Positions 33,572 through 46,122 of a stretch of 64,000 bases of DNA are shown piece after piece. A program made the position numbers and the translations under genes. Numbering within the stretch: position 1 is the stretch's first letter; every line of letters starts with the position of its first letter. A model generated the notes under the pieces. It was not told the DNA's origin. It saw only the letters and a program-made list of their open reading frames with translations, and searched no databases. This DNA is from Capra hircus (lineage: Eukaryota > Chordata > Mammalia > Artiodactyla > Bovidae), in NCBI RefSeq assembly GCF_001704415.2, contig NC_030813.1, positions 14,836,001-14,900,000 on the forward strand, given 5' to 3'.

Positions 33572-34624
33572 AAAGAAATATTTTATTTACTATGTCTGAA
33601 TTTATTCCAGATTTGTGGTTCTTCAAGTTACATGTTGAAATGTAAAATAAAATAAAGCATTCTAAGACAGTGATGTTGAGATAACTTAAAATTTGAGGGG
33701 AAATGTTAGATTTTCTTTAATACAACAAAGAAAATGAAACTCTAAGTGACTGAAAATTTAGGTATTTTTTCAAAGCACATAATAAAATGCATATAATATT
33801 TATCAAGTATGCTAAGGAATTAAAGTTTTCTCAACATTAAAGCAATACAAAAGAGTACAAAGCAAAAGATGGTCAGCTGTAAATATTTAAAATAAGAAAG
33901 TTTTCTGTGTGCTTTCCATTTCCTCACTTAAAATGGGAAAACATGCATATTCGAGCACCAAGATTTAATAAAATATATGATTGCCACTGTTCCATCAAGG
34001 ACACTCCTAAGTTCAACTGTATTTTTTTCTTTGACTGGTGATAAACTGGGGCTACCCATCCAGCATGAAGACCTTGCCTTGACTCCTGCTAAGGGGCCAG
34101 TCAGCTCATTCACCTCACCACTGCTTATGCAAAGCTGTCAATACAACAAAAAGTAAATGAATAATTCAGTATTATTACGAAAATATTGTTGATCTTTCTG
34201 ACCCCACCCACCAGCAAGGGTCTTAAAGCTAAAAATATGATAATAAGGATTGTATCAAGGATGATGCAATGCATGAGCTGAACTAGCCACATTATTCAGG
34301 AAGCACCACTTTTCCTTAATGAACAACTGACAAGCTATGGTTATTCCAATTTGTTTATCCAACGATCACTGTCTTGGGGAAAAGTGCACAAAGGAACCCT
34401 GTAATTCCAAGGAAAATGATTCTCAGCTTTTGTTCCCAGTGACAAATTTCAAGCTTTCCAGTGGAAATGTGAATTTTGAAAAGCTTGTATTCGCTGATCT
34501 GAGTTTGACTGCTTCCTAATGCCTGAGCACTGTTCTGATGAGATGATGGTAACATTAATGGTGTATTTTTTTCTCTGGTTTTTATTTGTTTGTTTGTTTT
34601 CTTTTCTCAATTGTGTCAACTGTT
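33572..34624. other. AT-rich non-coding sequence
   Basis: No repeat recognised apart from a (TTTG)n stretch near 34583-34600. No supported coding frame. Confidence 0.35.
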
Positions 34625-35010
34625 TAGCGTCCAGACTTCCCTAAGTGATTAGAAGTGAGTCTCCTGTTGGCCTTGAGGAAACACTCATGTTGTGTCCACC
34701 CTATGTATGGAAGAGTCACATGGCAAGAAAGCGAAACAGCCTCTAGCTGCCAACAGTCAGCAAAAAAAAAAAGAACTTCAGTACAACAGCTACAAGGAAC
34801 TGAATTCTGCCAGTAAACAGGGAGCTTGGGAAAAGATCCTAAGCCCCAAATGAGAACACAGTCCTGGCCAGCACCTTGGTTTAGCCCGGGCAGAGACTGA
34901 ATCAAGAACTCAGATAATACATACCCTGACATTGGACTGTGAGATCAGAAATTCATGTTGTTTTAAGATATTAAATTTACAGTAATTTCTTGAACAATAC
35001 TAGATAACCA
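34625..35010 (+). mobile_element. MLT1/MaLR-like LTR
   Basis: 'ctctagctgccaacagtcag', 'acaaggaactgaattctgcc', 'cacagtcctggccagcacct' and 'gttgttttaagatattaaat' follow a known mammalian LTR order. An 11-base A run interrupts it at 34757-34770. Subfamily not assigned. Confidence 0.6.
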
Positions 35011-35507
35011 ATTCAAGGGACTAGGAAGAGCCCTTGTGATTCTAACTGACTTGCCATGAAAATAGGACTGGCACAGTATAATTCCATAAAGAATTTCCAT
35101 TAATTTGATCTAAAATATATGTGTATCCATAATAAAATGAGGTATTTGCCTATTCCCTGGCCCCCTCCAAAAAAATTCAAGGTCCTAGACTTAGAGTGGT
35201 GAGAGTTCCTTCACTGACCACCTTCTGCTATAAGTAAAATTAGACAAACTAAATGCTATCACTCCACTATTACCACAGTTGCTTTTTTAAAGCGGTTTAT
35301 GTGAATTACAATATAGAATACTTGCAGGTCATGGTGTGTCAGAGAATAAATAAATAAATATGGCTGTGTATACACATATATTAAATTCAAACTTATGACT
35401 ATTTTTTAAGTATAATTTCTATAGAATTCCTATACTTAAACATAGTTGGCATAAATGTTAGACAATGTTAAATGTTAACTCATTAACCTTCATACAAGAG
35501 CTGTGGT

Positions 35508-35604
35508 GTACTATTGAAAATCCCTTGGACAGAGAGGCCTGAAAGTCTATAGTCCATGGGGTCGCCAAGAGTCCGACATGACCTAGTGAGTAAACCAACA
35601 CCAC
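35508..35604 (+). mobile_element. Bov-A fragment
   Basis: Only the 3' half of a Bov-A unit: 'tatagtccatggggtcgcca', 'gagtccgacatgacctagtg'. Confidence 0.8.
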
Positions 35605-35609
35605 TATTA

Positions 35610-35760
35610 TTATCACTATTTTACAAATATTAATGAGATAACTGAGTCACAAACAGGACAGACGTATTGCCCCAAATCACAATAACAGCAAATGGTCAGG
35701 CTGGAATTCAAATATAGATAGTCTGACTCTGGAATCTATGCTCTATGCAAAACTGCATTT
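35610..35760 (-). mobile_element. MIR SINE fragment
   Basis: Antisense MIR: 'gagataactgagtcacaaac', 'aatggtcaggctggaattca', 'tagtctgactctggaatcta'. Confidence 0.65.
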
Positions 35761-36070
35761 TTAATGGTCAAAAGTGTACTTGAATTTGAAAGTAATCTCA
35801 CCCACTTTGCTATACAGTTCTGATTCGATTTTTAAAAAGAGAGAGAGAGAGAAACTGCATATTTTTAAATCATTAATATATTTTCATATTTTGTCACTTT
35901 ACCAACAAAATTTCATGGGTATAATAATCAATGAATTATCAGTTTGGTTTAATTTTCAAAATTAGAAAGAAATAGAAGTTAAATTTGCACTTTTCATTTG
36001 ATATCTTTACTATCTTTGTAAATCTAGACATAATGAAAATTGAGACATTACAAATCTCTAAGACCAAGAA

Positions 36071-36796
36071 AAACTTTGAAGCTTAAAGCTCAACATTCAG
36101 AAAACGAAGATCATGGCATCCGGTCCCATCACTTTATGGGAAATAGATGGGGAACCAGTGGAAACAGTGTCAGACTTTTATTTTGGGGGGCTCCAAAATC
36201 ACTGCAGATGGTGACTGCAGCCATGGAATTAAAAGACGCTTACTCTTTGGAAGAAAAGTTATGACCAACCTAGACAGCACATTCAAAAGCAGAGACATTA
36301 CTTTGCCGACTAAGGTCCGTCTAGTCAAGGCTATGGTTTTTCCTGTGGTCATGTATGGATGTGAGAGTTGGACTGTGAAGAAGGCTGAGTGCTGAAGAAT
36401 TGATGCTTTTGAACTGTGGTGTTAGAGAAGACTCTTGAGAGTGCCTTGGACTGCAAGGAGATCCAACCAGTCCATTCTGAAGGAGATCAGCCCTGGGATT
36501 TCTTTGGAAGGAATGATGCTAAAGCTGAAACTCCAGTACTTTGGCCACCTCATGCAAAGAGTTGACTCATTGGAAAAGACTTTGATGCTGGGAGGGATTG
36601 GGGGCAGGAGGAGAAGGGGACGACAGAGGATGAGATGGCTGGATGGCATCACTGACTCTATGGATGTGAGTCTGAGTGAACTCCGGGAGTTGGTGATGGA
36701 CAGGGAGGCCTGGCGTGCTGTAATTCATGGGGTCGCAGAGAGTCGGACACAACTGAGCGACTGAACTGAACTGAACTGAGCAACTGAACTGAACTC
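36071..36796 (+). mobile_element. BovB LINE, 5'-truncated
   Basis: Plus-strand element starting at 'gcttaaagctcaacattcag' and ending with ACTGA repeats (about 36760-36796). It has the region after the RT catalytic box through the C-terminus and 3' UTR. Its coding part shares the 'TGC TGA' codons of the copy at 3161. Confidence 0.94.
36147..36764 (+). pseudogene. BovB ORF C-terminal remnant
   Basis: One phase is open from 36147 to 36764 except for TGA at 36393-36395 (after 'VKKAEC') and a TAG where other copies encode Trp ('ELWCW'). Recognisable blocks are 'KITADGDCSHGIKRRLL', 'FPVVMYGCESWTVKKAE' and 'RRGRQRMRWLDGITDSM'. No RT catalytic box is present because of 5' truncation. Confidence 0.9.
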
Positions 36797-37689
36797 CTTG
36801 TCTTTTTTCTTTTTTTTAAGCTAGCAAGTTCTTCTCCAGAGCCCAGAGCTTTTTCAGTCTTTATCTTATTTGATTTCTCCATAACATGAAACTGCTGAAC
36901 AAATTCCTCTTTCTTGAAATGCCTTCTTCCCTTGGATTCCATGATACCACACTCTCCCACCTCTGTGCCTCCCTCTTTGGGGGACTTATCCTCCTCTGCT
37001 AATTTTTGAAGTATTGATCTCCCTCAGACTTTCACACTTAGACCTCTGTCTTCACACTGCACACCCTACCAAATGACGGGCTGAGTCTCAAAGTTTTATC
37101 TCTTGGGTTCTATCCCCATGTCACCTCCTAAACATTTGTACATAATGTCTCACAAGCATGCCAAACTCAAATGTGAATGCATTTCCCCCTCAAAATCCAA
37201 ACCACCTCTTCTTTCTCCTCCTCCTCCCCCTTCCTTCTCCTTTCTCCTTTTTTTATTGTGTTCTGAGTGACACAATAAGATAAATGATATGATAGTCCAT
37301 ATCATTTAAAGCCTGTATAATTCTGATTCATAAACAAAGCAAAAAATTTTCCTACCACCTTATTCCTTTGAGCTAAGTTAAAATTCCCTTTATGTTACTA
37401 CATTGAAACAGACATAACTCACACTTTCAGATACAAGCATATTTATTGAATGTAAATGGAAAGTAAAGACTTGGTTCATTATTTTTGTAAGTTTGAAATT
37501 AAGTTTGTAATTAATTATAAAATCACAGTATGATAGATGGGTGAATTCAGCCTAGCAATATGAAATAGTAAGTAGTCTTACCTCCATTTTAAAGTTGATG
37601 AACCTGAATCCCAATAAAAGACAATAGTTTATGCAAAATGAAAGTCATAAATTTGCAAATTTTATCCAGAAAATACTGTTTTTTTCAAA
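36797..37689. other. Non-coding sequence with a polypyrimidine tract
   Basis: A C/T-only tract of about 50 bases lies at 37203-37255 ('ctcctcctcctcccccttcc'). The rest is unrecognised AT-rich sequence. Confidence 0.5.
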
Positions 37690-37818
37690 AAAAATTTTTA
37701 ATTTTCCGGCCATGCCATGAGGCATGTGGGCTGTTAGTCCCCCAACCAGGGATCAAACCTGCACCCCCTGCTTTGGAAGCATGGAGTCTTAACCACTGGA
37801 CCACTAGGAAAGTCCCAA
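37690..37818 (-). mobile_element. CHR-type SINE
   Basis: Complement of the CHR head: 'ccaaccagggatcaaacctg', 'cttaaccactggaccactag', 'gaaagtccca'; A-tail side at the left. Confidence 0.82.
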
Positions 37819-38013
37819 GAAAATACCATCTTCTTGATCTACTCTCCTCTCAATCCCTGGTCTCATAGTTATAAGAAGAAAAAATTGAATTGTATTTCTG
37901 ATACTTATGAGAAAGAAGCAGGTACTAGACTTTCACTATAATTAAAACATTAATATATTAGCAAGATTAATTAGATTGCATGTTCAGAGGAGATCAAAGT
38001 CTGGAGTCTGAGC

Positions 38014-38229
38014 GTGAGTGCATGGTAGGTTGCTTCAGTTGTATCTGACTCTTCATGACCCTGTAGCCCGCCAGGCTCCTCTGCCTATGGGACTCTCCAG
38101 GCAAGAATCCTGGAGTGGGCTGCCATTCCCTTCTGCAGGGGATCTTCTTGACCCAGGGATCAAACTTGTGTCTCTTCTGCCTCCTGCATTGGCAGGCAGG
38201 TTCTTTACCACTAGTGCCACCTGGAAAGC
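38014..38229 (-). mobile_element. Bov-tA SINE
   Basis: Minus-strand copy, full length including the head: 'ttgcttcagttgtatctgac' to 'ggttctttaccactagtgcc'. Confidence 0.9.
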
Positions 38230-39169
38230 AAGACTAGGATCTAGGTAACGTTTAGTGGAAAAGACAAAAGGAACACTGGTCAGGCCATTCTCAGAAAAGT
38301 CCGCTGAGCAGCTCTGAGGCAATCTCAGCATGCTGGAAATCTGAGTGAGAAGATGAGATAAAAACAGAGGTATGAGGGTCTAAGAAGTAGACCATGGCTT
38401 GACATACTGAGACCACCTGATCTTCCAAGGAACAGTTCTCTAGCATGTCACTTGAGGTGGCTGGATACCCCTGACATACATCACAGAGCAATTCCAAAAT
38501 CTCTGCCACAAGGAACAAATTGATGAAATAATCTTTAGAATCCTCTGTGACCTAGAAAATCTCAAAATTCCATAAAAACAAATCTCTGAGTCATGTATAT
38601 CTAACTCATTTCCTATTTTATCAGTTTCCCCAAAGCAATATTCCATAAATTGATACGTGTGTTTTTAAAACAGAAATCTGTGATTTTGCAAGTAATGCAA
38701 TCATTTGAAACTATCTTTTTGTTCATGACGCTCCTGTGCACAGGAACTGAGTACGTGTCGAACATTCTCTAAATCAAATAGTACTCCTTAGGAATCTTTG
38801 AACTACCTGTTTATACCTGCCATTCCTTGCCTTCTTATCTTATCTTCTTGTCCAAAATGTACCTTATTTCAACACACTGTTTGCACTCTTTGCTACATCA
38901 AGTAAACAAAACTGCTTACTAACCACTCCCCATTTTCTTCCAACTTAGCATAAAGTTTTCCTAAGCAATACCCACACATGAATATATGCTTTTAATTTTA
39001 AAAACCATCTTTTCCAAACTAATTTCTCTTGGCTCCTATAGCCCCAATTATTCTGAGAGTATACATATCTTTTTATCATTTCTTGCTCCAAGATTCTTGC
39101 ACCTAGGCAAACATCACTCTAGAGTTGTAAATTTTTTCCTGAAAATTGTGATTAAGAAACTTGAGCCCT
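38230..39169. other. Non-coding sequence, nothing recognised
   Basis: Unique-looking, no supported coding frame. Confidence 0.35.
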
Positions 39170-39392
39170 AGGGAGAGACTACTCAGTTCAGATCCTAGCC
39201 CCACACCTTCGAGCTCTGTAAACTTAGCTCCTTAACCACCTTGTTTGAACTCTAAATGTCTTTCTCTGTGTAGCAGGGATAATAAATAGTACTACCAACC
39301 TCACTGTGTCGAGGATTAAGGAAGACACTGTACATAGAGCCCTTAGAACATAAATGCGCACAGTAAACGCTGATTAGAGGTGTTTTTCAGTA
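39170..39392 (+). mobile_element. MIR SINE
   Basis: Plus-strand MIR: 'cagttcagatcctagcccca', 'gggataataaatagtactac', 'gcccttagaacataaatgcg', 'agtaaacgctgatta'. Nearly full length. Confidence 0.75.
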
Positions 39393-39434
39393 ATAGTAGT
39401 AATACTTACCTTAATTGTCGCCAAGAAAGCAGAC

Positions 39435-39640
39435 TTTGTTAAGAGGTAATTCCTGGCTCCCGGGCTCTGCCACTAATTAGCTTTATGACTCTTGACAAGT
39501 TACTCAGTATATCTGAATCTGTTTTCATGATCTTTAAAACTGAGATAAAAGTGCCATAATAAAGTTACTTGAAAGATAAACTAATATGTGAACAATGCTT
39601 CGCACAGTACCTGGCATACCATACATATTATAAAATAACA
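39435..39640 (+). mobile_element. MIR SINE
   Basis: A second plus-strand MIR right behind the first: 'ctctgccactaattagcttt', 'gacaagttactcagta', 'cagtacctggcataccata'. Two MIRs in tandem orientation 45 bp apart. Confidence 0.78.
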
Positions 39641-40754
39641 ATACTTATATAGAGTATTCCCAAGTAAAGATGAAGAGAACTCACTTTAATGAAAAATAAC
39701 CCAACTCAACAGATACCCTGCTCCTTAGCCATCTAGCCCCTTTACCCAGCTAACTCCTAGTCATTTTTCAAGTATTAGCCCCAAAGTCACTGTGTAAAGT
39801 GCTCAGCAGCTTGGAAGAGGTCCTCAAGCTTCAGAAAAGATCACTGCCCTACTGAGACTTTGTCGCCTTAACGATGCCCCAGTCTAGGTTAGCACAAATG
39901 CTATATGCTCCCCCAGAGCACCCTACACTGCCATTTACCATTCACACCACTTATCATTACTTTTCAATCCAAACCTACTTTGCTAAGCTACTAATAATAA
40001 TTCAAGGGAGACAGGGACCACATCTAAATTGTGGGCTGCTGTAATCCCATGCATAAGAACAATGAAGAGTATAACTTCAAACTTATTAATAAAGTGACTC
40101 AATAAGTGAAAGACATCGGCTAAGATTCATATTGTTTGAAGAATCACAGAAAACTACCAAGGAGGTTTAGAGGAAGGAGAGATTCTATCCACTGGAGGCC
40201 ATCCTATAGGGAACTTGACAGGAGAGAAGGCTTTTAAGAAGGTTGCGAATGTTAAATGGGACTTTATTATATGGACATAGAAGAGGGTCATGTATTAATA
40301 AGGGGGACATTTTTGGAATCTCAGAAAGAGTCCTCAATAAGGCACCCCCTTTCCCATCCAGGTTTTGACCAAGTTGAGAAAATAACAAAAGTAAACTAAA
40401 ATATGGATTTTACTGCAGACAGAGGCCATGTTGAAGGGTGCGCTTAGTTCTAGAGCCAAATGCACACATTTGTGGAATCCTGGAGTTAGGAAGACTGACC
40501 CAGCCAATGGCAGCAACCTCAAACTTGTGTCTTGACACCAAAGGGGCCTAAATTCAGCAGCTAGTTCCCAATTAAAGAATGAGAGAGATATGCTGACATT
40601 CCCAATCATTCTACCCAAACTTACTCATCTGAAAAATTACTTCATTCTCCCAGGGTTAGAGAAGGAAAAGAAGGAAAGCAACCCATTTGTTGTGCTGAAG
40701 GACAATCTCTCCTCATGGAAACCAAGAGTGAAGGAAGGCATTTTTCTCCTTTGA
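39641..40754. other. Non-coding sequence, nothing recognised
   Basis: No named repeat. Minus-strand frames of 94 and 109 codons at 40334-40971 overlap L1 sequence or lack domains and are not called. Confidence 0.35.
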
Positions 40755-41395
40755 ACAGCCAAAGGGTTCTGGGTCTATATCCAGAGAAAACCATAACTGA
40801 AAAAGATAACATCCACCCCAATATTCTCACATCCACCCCAATGTTCATAGCAGCACTATTTAAAATAGCCAGGACATGGAAACAACCTACCTGTCCATGG
40901 ACAGAGAAATGACAGGTGCATGGAATTGTACTCAGGCATAAAAAAGAACAAAATAATGCCATTTGCAGCAATGGGGATGGATCTAGGGATTGTCATACTG
41001 AGTGAAGTGAGTCATAGAGAAAGAGAAGTACCGTATGATATCACTTAAATGTAAAATTTAAAAATATGGTGCAAATGAACTTATTTACAAAACAGAGTCA
41101 CAGATGTAAAAAACAAATTTAAAGTTACCAGGGAAAATAGCAGGCATGGGAGGGATAAATTGGGAGATTGGGATTGACATATACACACTACTCTCTATAA
41201 AATATATACCAATAAGGACTTACTGTATAGCACAGGGAACTCTTCTCAATATTCTGCAGTGGCCTATATTGAAAAAGAATCTGAAAAAGAGTGGATATGT
41301 GTATATGTATAACTGATTCACTTTGCTGTACAGCAGAAAATAACACAACCTTGTAAGCTGACTATACTCCAATACAATTTTTTTAAAGTGTATAT
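40755..41395 (+). mobile_element. Ruminant L1 3' end
   Basis: 'gttcatagcagcactattta', 'aataatgccatttgcagcaa', 'taaggacttactgtatagca', 'actatactccaatacaat' are in L1 order through the 3' UTR. It contains a 20-bp tandem duplication (40809-40828 and 40829-40848). ORF2 coding sequence is not open. Confidence 0.9.
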
Positions 41396-41460
41396 TGGGA
41401 ATGACCATGAAGTTCAAGCTACTGGGGTGTGAGACATTTGAAAGGACATGTTAGGGATAG

Positions 41461-41755
41461 TGTTGTTTCTCAGTCGCTAAGTCATGTCCGACTCTGACCC
41501 CATGGACTGCCCAGGCTCCTCTGCCTTTCAGTGTCTCCCAGTTTGCTCAAGTTCCTGTCCATTGAATTGGTGATACTATCCAACCATCTTATCTTCTTCC
41601 CCCTTCTCCTTTTACCCTTAATATTTCTCAGGATCAGGGTCTTTTCCTATGAGTCAGTTCTTCGCATCAGGTGGCTGAAGTATTGGAGCTTCAGCCTCAG
41701 CATCAGTTTTTCCAATGATTATTCAGGGTTGGTTTCCTTTAGGATTGACATATTA
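41461..41755 (-). mobile_element. BovB LINE 3' fragment, older type
   Basis: 'gtttctcagtcgctaagtca', 'cttcgcatcaggtggctgaa' and 'tattggagcttcagcctcag' mark the complement of an older BovB 3' end. Shares variants with 27690 and 46345. Confidence 0.88.
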
Positions 41756-41999
41756 GAGAGTTAAGTTGAAATGATGAGTCAGGGATTGGAAAGTGCTCTA
41801 ACTGATACAATAAAATATTTCTACATAATTTTAAAGAAAGATATAGTCATTTAGAAGTTTCCAGGAAGAATAGTGCATGATCCAAGCTACTCAGAGTGAC
41901 AGCATATTCAACAGTGAGAACTATGGAGATAGGCTGGAGCTAGATTTGCTGGGGGTTTTCACCTGTTTTTCTTTTTTTTTTTTTTCTTTAATCTGCCAA

Positions 42000-42350
42000 A
42001 GATAAGAGTTAGGCAAATCTGCATGCAATTCTCTATTCTGTCACTTATTAGCTCAGAAATCTTAGATAAGCTACTTAATCATTCTGAGACTCAGTTTTAT
42101 TACCATTATATCTAGATTGGCTAGATTGATGTTAAATGAAATAATTATGTAAAGTGCCTAGCAGTTAGTAGATGCTCAGTTAATGGTTCCTGGAAGAGGA
42201 AATGGCAGCTCTCTCCAGTATTCTTTCCTGGAAAATTCCACTGGCTAGAGGAGACTGGCGGGCTTCAGCCAATGGGGTCACAAAGAGTCAGACACAATTG
42301 AGCACACACATACAGTTAATGATTACTACTATTTTTATCATCGTTGTGTA
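42000..42350 (+). mobile_element. MIR SINE split by Bov-A
   Basis: 42000-42185 is the MIR 5' and core ('agataagctacttaatcatt', 'agtgcctagcagttagtaga'). The end resumes at 42313 ('cagttaatgattactact'). Confidence 0.75.
42186..42312 (+). mobile_element. Bov-A monomer in MIR
   Basis: Plus-strand Bov-A ('ctctccagtattctttcctg' to 'gtcagacacaattgagcaca') flanked by 'cagttaatg' at 42177-42185 and 42313-42321. The 9-bp repeat is the target-site duplication. Confidence 0.9.
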
Positions 42351-44864
42351 ATCTCAGAGAATATATGTCCTCTGAGAACATGAACTAAAGGTTTTCATTG
42401 TGTACATAATTATTTTAGGGCATAAAATAGTGCTTCACCATGGAAGTGACAGGATGAAAACTAATTTGAGATTACAAACAGGAAGATGAGTCAGGCTGCC
42501 TATTCCTTCAACAGATCTCTAGCTGCACAGTATTATTAATAGTTTTAAAATCTAGTTACTTTCCAAGTTATTTGTCAATAATTTTCTACATATAATACAG
42601 ACCATAGATCTGAGAAATGAGAGAGCCACTACATTTAGGTCCCATAGAGAATAGAAAATCGTGCATATCCTGACCAGGCATAAGTCACTGTTTGTTAAAG
42701 GTAGCATTTGTCTCTCTTTTTAAAAATATATGATAATGAGTTCAAGTTTTTAGCAAATGATATTAAAGTGAACATCAGGATGCTTTACAATTAGTTCATG
42801 TCACTTTATAGTTTGGTATTACAGCAAACAGACATTGTGCAAGGGAGGAGCATTAGCAAATTGGTTTTTCTTTAGACAAAGCTGAAAAACATATTTTTAG
42901 TTGCAGGGAACAGCACAACAGAACCTACTATAATCATATACAGATGATGGGAATTTGTCTAATGTTTTATGGTGAATCATTGATGAGGCCAGCAGAAGGA
43001 AAATTTGTAGAAATAAAATCACCTTGACAGTAGAGTACCAGGGTCAAAAAGCAAAGTCAAGTCAATGTTCTTAGCTTTAATAAAAACAGTATGATCTGTC
43101 ATCAACACAGCATTTTTACACTCATGGACAATGCACCCTGAGATCTCCTGCTGGGTTTCATTTGATTTTTACCAAAACCAACAAAGGACAACTTATAGCT
43201 GGTGATTCATTGTGACAGGAAAAAGCCATAAAGATACACATGTTTAGACCCTTGTAAATAAACAGTCTCCAGTGTGATTTTTCAATACAAAGGACATTAT
43301 CCAGGCTGTAGAGGAACAACTACTGGGTTTTTCTAAATTGTGAATCCATGTCTAAAGATTAAGGAAAAGCAATTATTTTGCATGTCATTGCCGTGTATCT
43401 CAGGCTGTTCTCCAACTGAGCTGAACGCAGACTTTAGGTATAAAATAAAAAGGCAAGCCTCCTATTGAGACTGAATAGTGCCATGTAGTCTCCATAACAA
43501 TACTGCCAGATAGCAAAGCCAAACAAACAGAATAATTAATAATTAAACACAAAGATTAAAAGAGATTATCACTGGGGTTCTACCTAAGAAATGGTGTGAA
43601 CTCAGTAACAGGCTCCCATTCTTCATCTCTAGACAGTTTTCCTTCCTAATCAAATGAGATAAAATACAGAATGAGAAAGGATAAATTTTTTTAAATATTT
43701 TTGTATATCACTCTTGCTATAATTTTTCAAAAGGAAGTTTCAATTAAACCAAATTAATGAGAACAGGTAGCATATTATTTCTTGGTAACTATTACTTCAC
43801 TGCATCAAATTTGTGCCCTGACATGTTTATTCTCTTATTTTTGAAGTTATGTAAAAATAAAATAAAATGAATCACTAGCCACCTCAGAAATTAGATCATT
43901 GGAGCCTCATTCTGTAGTTTACATGTTAAAAGCTGTGGCTCTGAGTAAAATAATGAAAAGGAGAAACTTGATTAGGTAAAAAAAAAAAAATCGTTTTAAA
44001 CTGCTGGCCATATCTACAGTATATTGTTTTATTTCTATGACTCTTTCATTTATTTAACTCTCATTTAGCAACTGAAGGCAGAAGTACATCAGCACCCATG
44101 TTTGCTGTAGAAATAACTGGACTGGGTTTAGCAACATGCTAAAAGAGAACATCCTAACATTGTTGGTTTTAATAAGAGACCTACAGCTTTTAAAAATGAG
44201 ATGCTAGACTACACGATCCTTCCCCCAATATGAATAATGTGTTTATCCTCCAATAAAGTGAACTTTTCCTAGTCAAGTTTCAAATGCATCAACTTGAGCA
44301 ATGTAATACAAATCCCCTCCCGTCATTTGTAAAAAGATCCCGAAGTTCTACGTTGAATCACCTTAGTTCTACTTTGAGAGGATTAAAGATATAATTATAT
44401 TGTCTTAATTTTTTTTTTTTTTTTTTTGCTTTTGGTTTCACTTTTCAGGAAAAAAAGGAGTGATGAGATAATGAAATGAACAATTTCAAAAGCAAACTGA
44501 TGTTACTTCATCTGGTTAATGGGGAAGGATTTTTTTCCCCCTAGCACATCAGAAAGTAATTTACTTAAAGGAGAGATAGTTATGATAAAACTCAATTTAA
44601 ACAAGGTGGTTTAAGATTTGATAAGATTTCGAAGACCTAATTATTTACATTAAATTCTAAATTCTCAGTTCAGTTAACCTTTCCTTTCACATCATCACAA
44701 TACTTCACAAGAGCCATAGGACAATGTCATTTGATAGTGATTACTGAAATATTTTGGAAGAGTAATTTTTAAGTGTTAGAATGCCTAAAGACTAAAAAAA
44801 AAAAAAAAAAGGCTAGAATCTGCTTGGTTCTTTGACTTATTTTCAACACCACTCCTGAATCCCA
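42351..44864. other. Repeat-poor island
   Basis: About 2.5 kb without any ruminant SINE, LINE or recognisable LTR; only A/T runs at 43980-43991, 44408-44428 and 44796-44812. No coding frame above 60 codons is seen here at all. AT-rich with homeodomain-type motifs, for example 43531-43547. Candidate constrained non-coding DNA. Confidence 0.5.
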
Positions 44865-45440
44865 AACCCTGTCTTCTTTCCTTGCAGTCGCTCACATTCC
44901 TGGTCTCCTTACCTCCTGTTCCTACTGCTTCCACTCTCTTTTGGTGAGATACTCATCAAACCTCTCCAGATTATTACCCAAAAGCCTCGAAGTTGGCCTT
45001 CCTACCTAAAGCCCCTTCCTCTTCCAGTTGATCCACGTCCCAGCCATATTAAATCTTCCTAAATTACCACTTTAATTGTCTCCCATGTCCTATCTAGGAA
45101 CCACTGATTGCCTATTCATTTGTGCTCAGAAAGAATGCGAGTGTGCCCCTGCATACCTGGACATCACGGAGAAGTGCCAGCTGCCTGCCTGGCAGAGACT
45201 AACGCTCCCATGGCTCACCAGGCTGCCCAAATTCTACAGCTTTCCAGAGGACAGACACACTCCCTCCTTGATTCCTTTGGCCAGGCTCTTCCTCATGCTG
45301 AAATGCCTACCCCTCCTTTCTTCCTCATTTCTTCTTTAAAGTTCACCTTCTCAAAGCTTCTTGATGGCCCCAACCAACATAGTTATAGGAATCCCTGTTT
45401 TATTCCTTCCATATCTAAAGATCATAACAACAGTTAGTAT
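44865..45440 (+). mobile_element. LINE-2 (L2) body fragment
   Basis: 'ccatattaaatcttcctaaa', 'actgattgcctattcatttg', 'ggccaggctcttcctcatgc' and 'tttaaagttcaccttctcaa' follow L2 order. Two overlapping frames (87 and 109 codons) cross it but do not form an intact L2 protein. Confidence 0.6.
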
Positions 45441-45464
45441 TATAGCCACTACCACCATTTATCC

Positions 45465-45665
45465 ATTCTTTCTATGCACAAGTTATATACTAAAATAATG
45501 TCTATTAACTTATGTAATCCTTGTGAAAATCCTAAGAGGGATGAGTAACTTGAAGCTCAAAGAGTTCAACAATCTTTCCTCTTGCCATAGGACCAGAAGG
45601 CAAGAGAGCTGGCATTTGAAACCACAAATGTCTGACCCCAGAACCGCTATTCTGAATAAATATCA
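45465..45665 (-). mobile_element. MIR SINE
   Basis: Antisense MIR: 'taatccttgtgaaaatccta', 'gagtaacttgaagctcaaag', 'gagctggcatttgaaaccac', 'tgtctgaccccagaacc'. Confidence 0.7.
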
Positions 45666-46074
45666 AATACAGTTTTCAAGTATTTCATTTATATGCATCA
45701 CAAGACTATCTTGCAGGCAAAGATTTTGGAGATCTTCAACAAAATCTCTGATTGCTAAAACACTACATGCAGCATTATTCAGATGTAAGCAATATTTCTG
45801 AATCTCTTGTATTGCTTCATCCTCTTTTCTGTCATCAGTTTATCTCTATTGCTAGCAGTTAACTGGATTAGTGTGATTTTTAAAAGAGCCAAAATTGGAA
45901 ATTAAAATGACTATGGCCTAGAGATATAGAAAATAGGAAGAAGCCAAGTAAATATTGAAGACATAAACCAATTCTAGTTCGTAGAAATATACTGAGCAGA
46001 TAGAAAAGTGAACAGAGTAACTAGAGTCATGTGGCTTTTAAAGAAATACTTCACTACAGGCAAATTAAGCTAAA

Positions 46075-46076
<2 letters not shown>

Positions 46077-46122
<46 letters not shown>
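46077..46122. repeat. (GT)n microsatellite at a SINE tail
   Basis: More than 20 GT units with one AT interruption, abutting the 3' end of a minus-strand Bov-tA. The longest microsatellite in the window. Confidence 0.95.
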
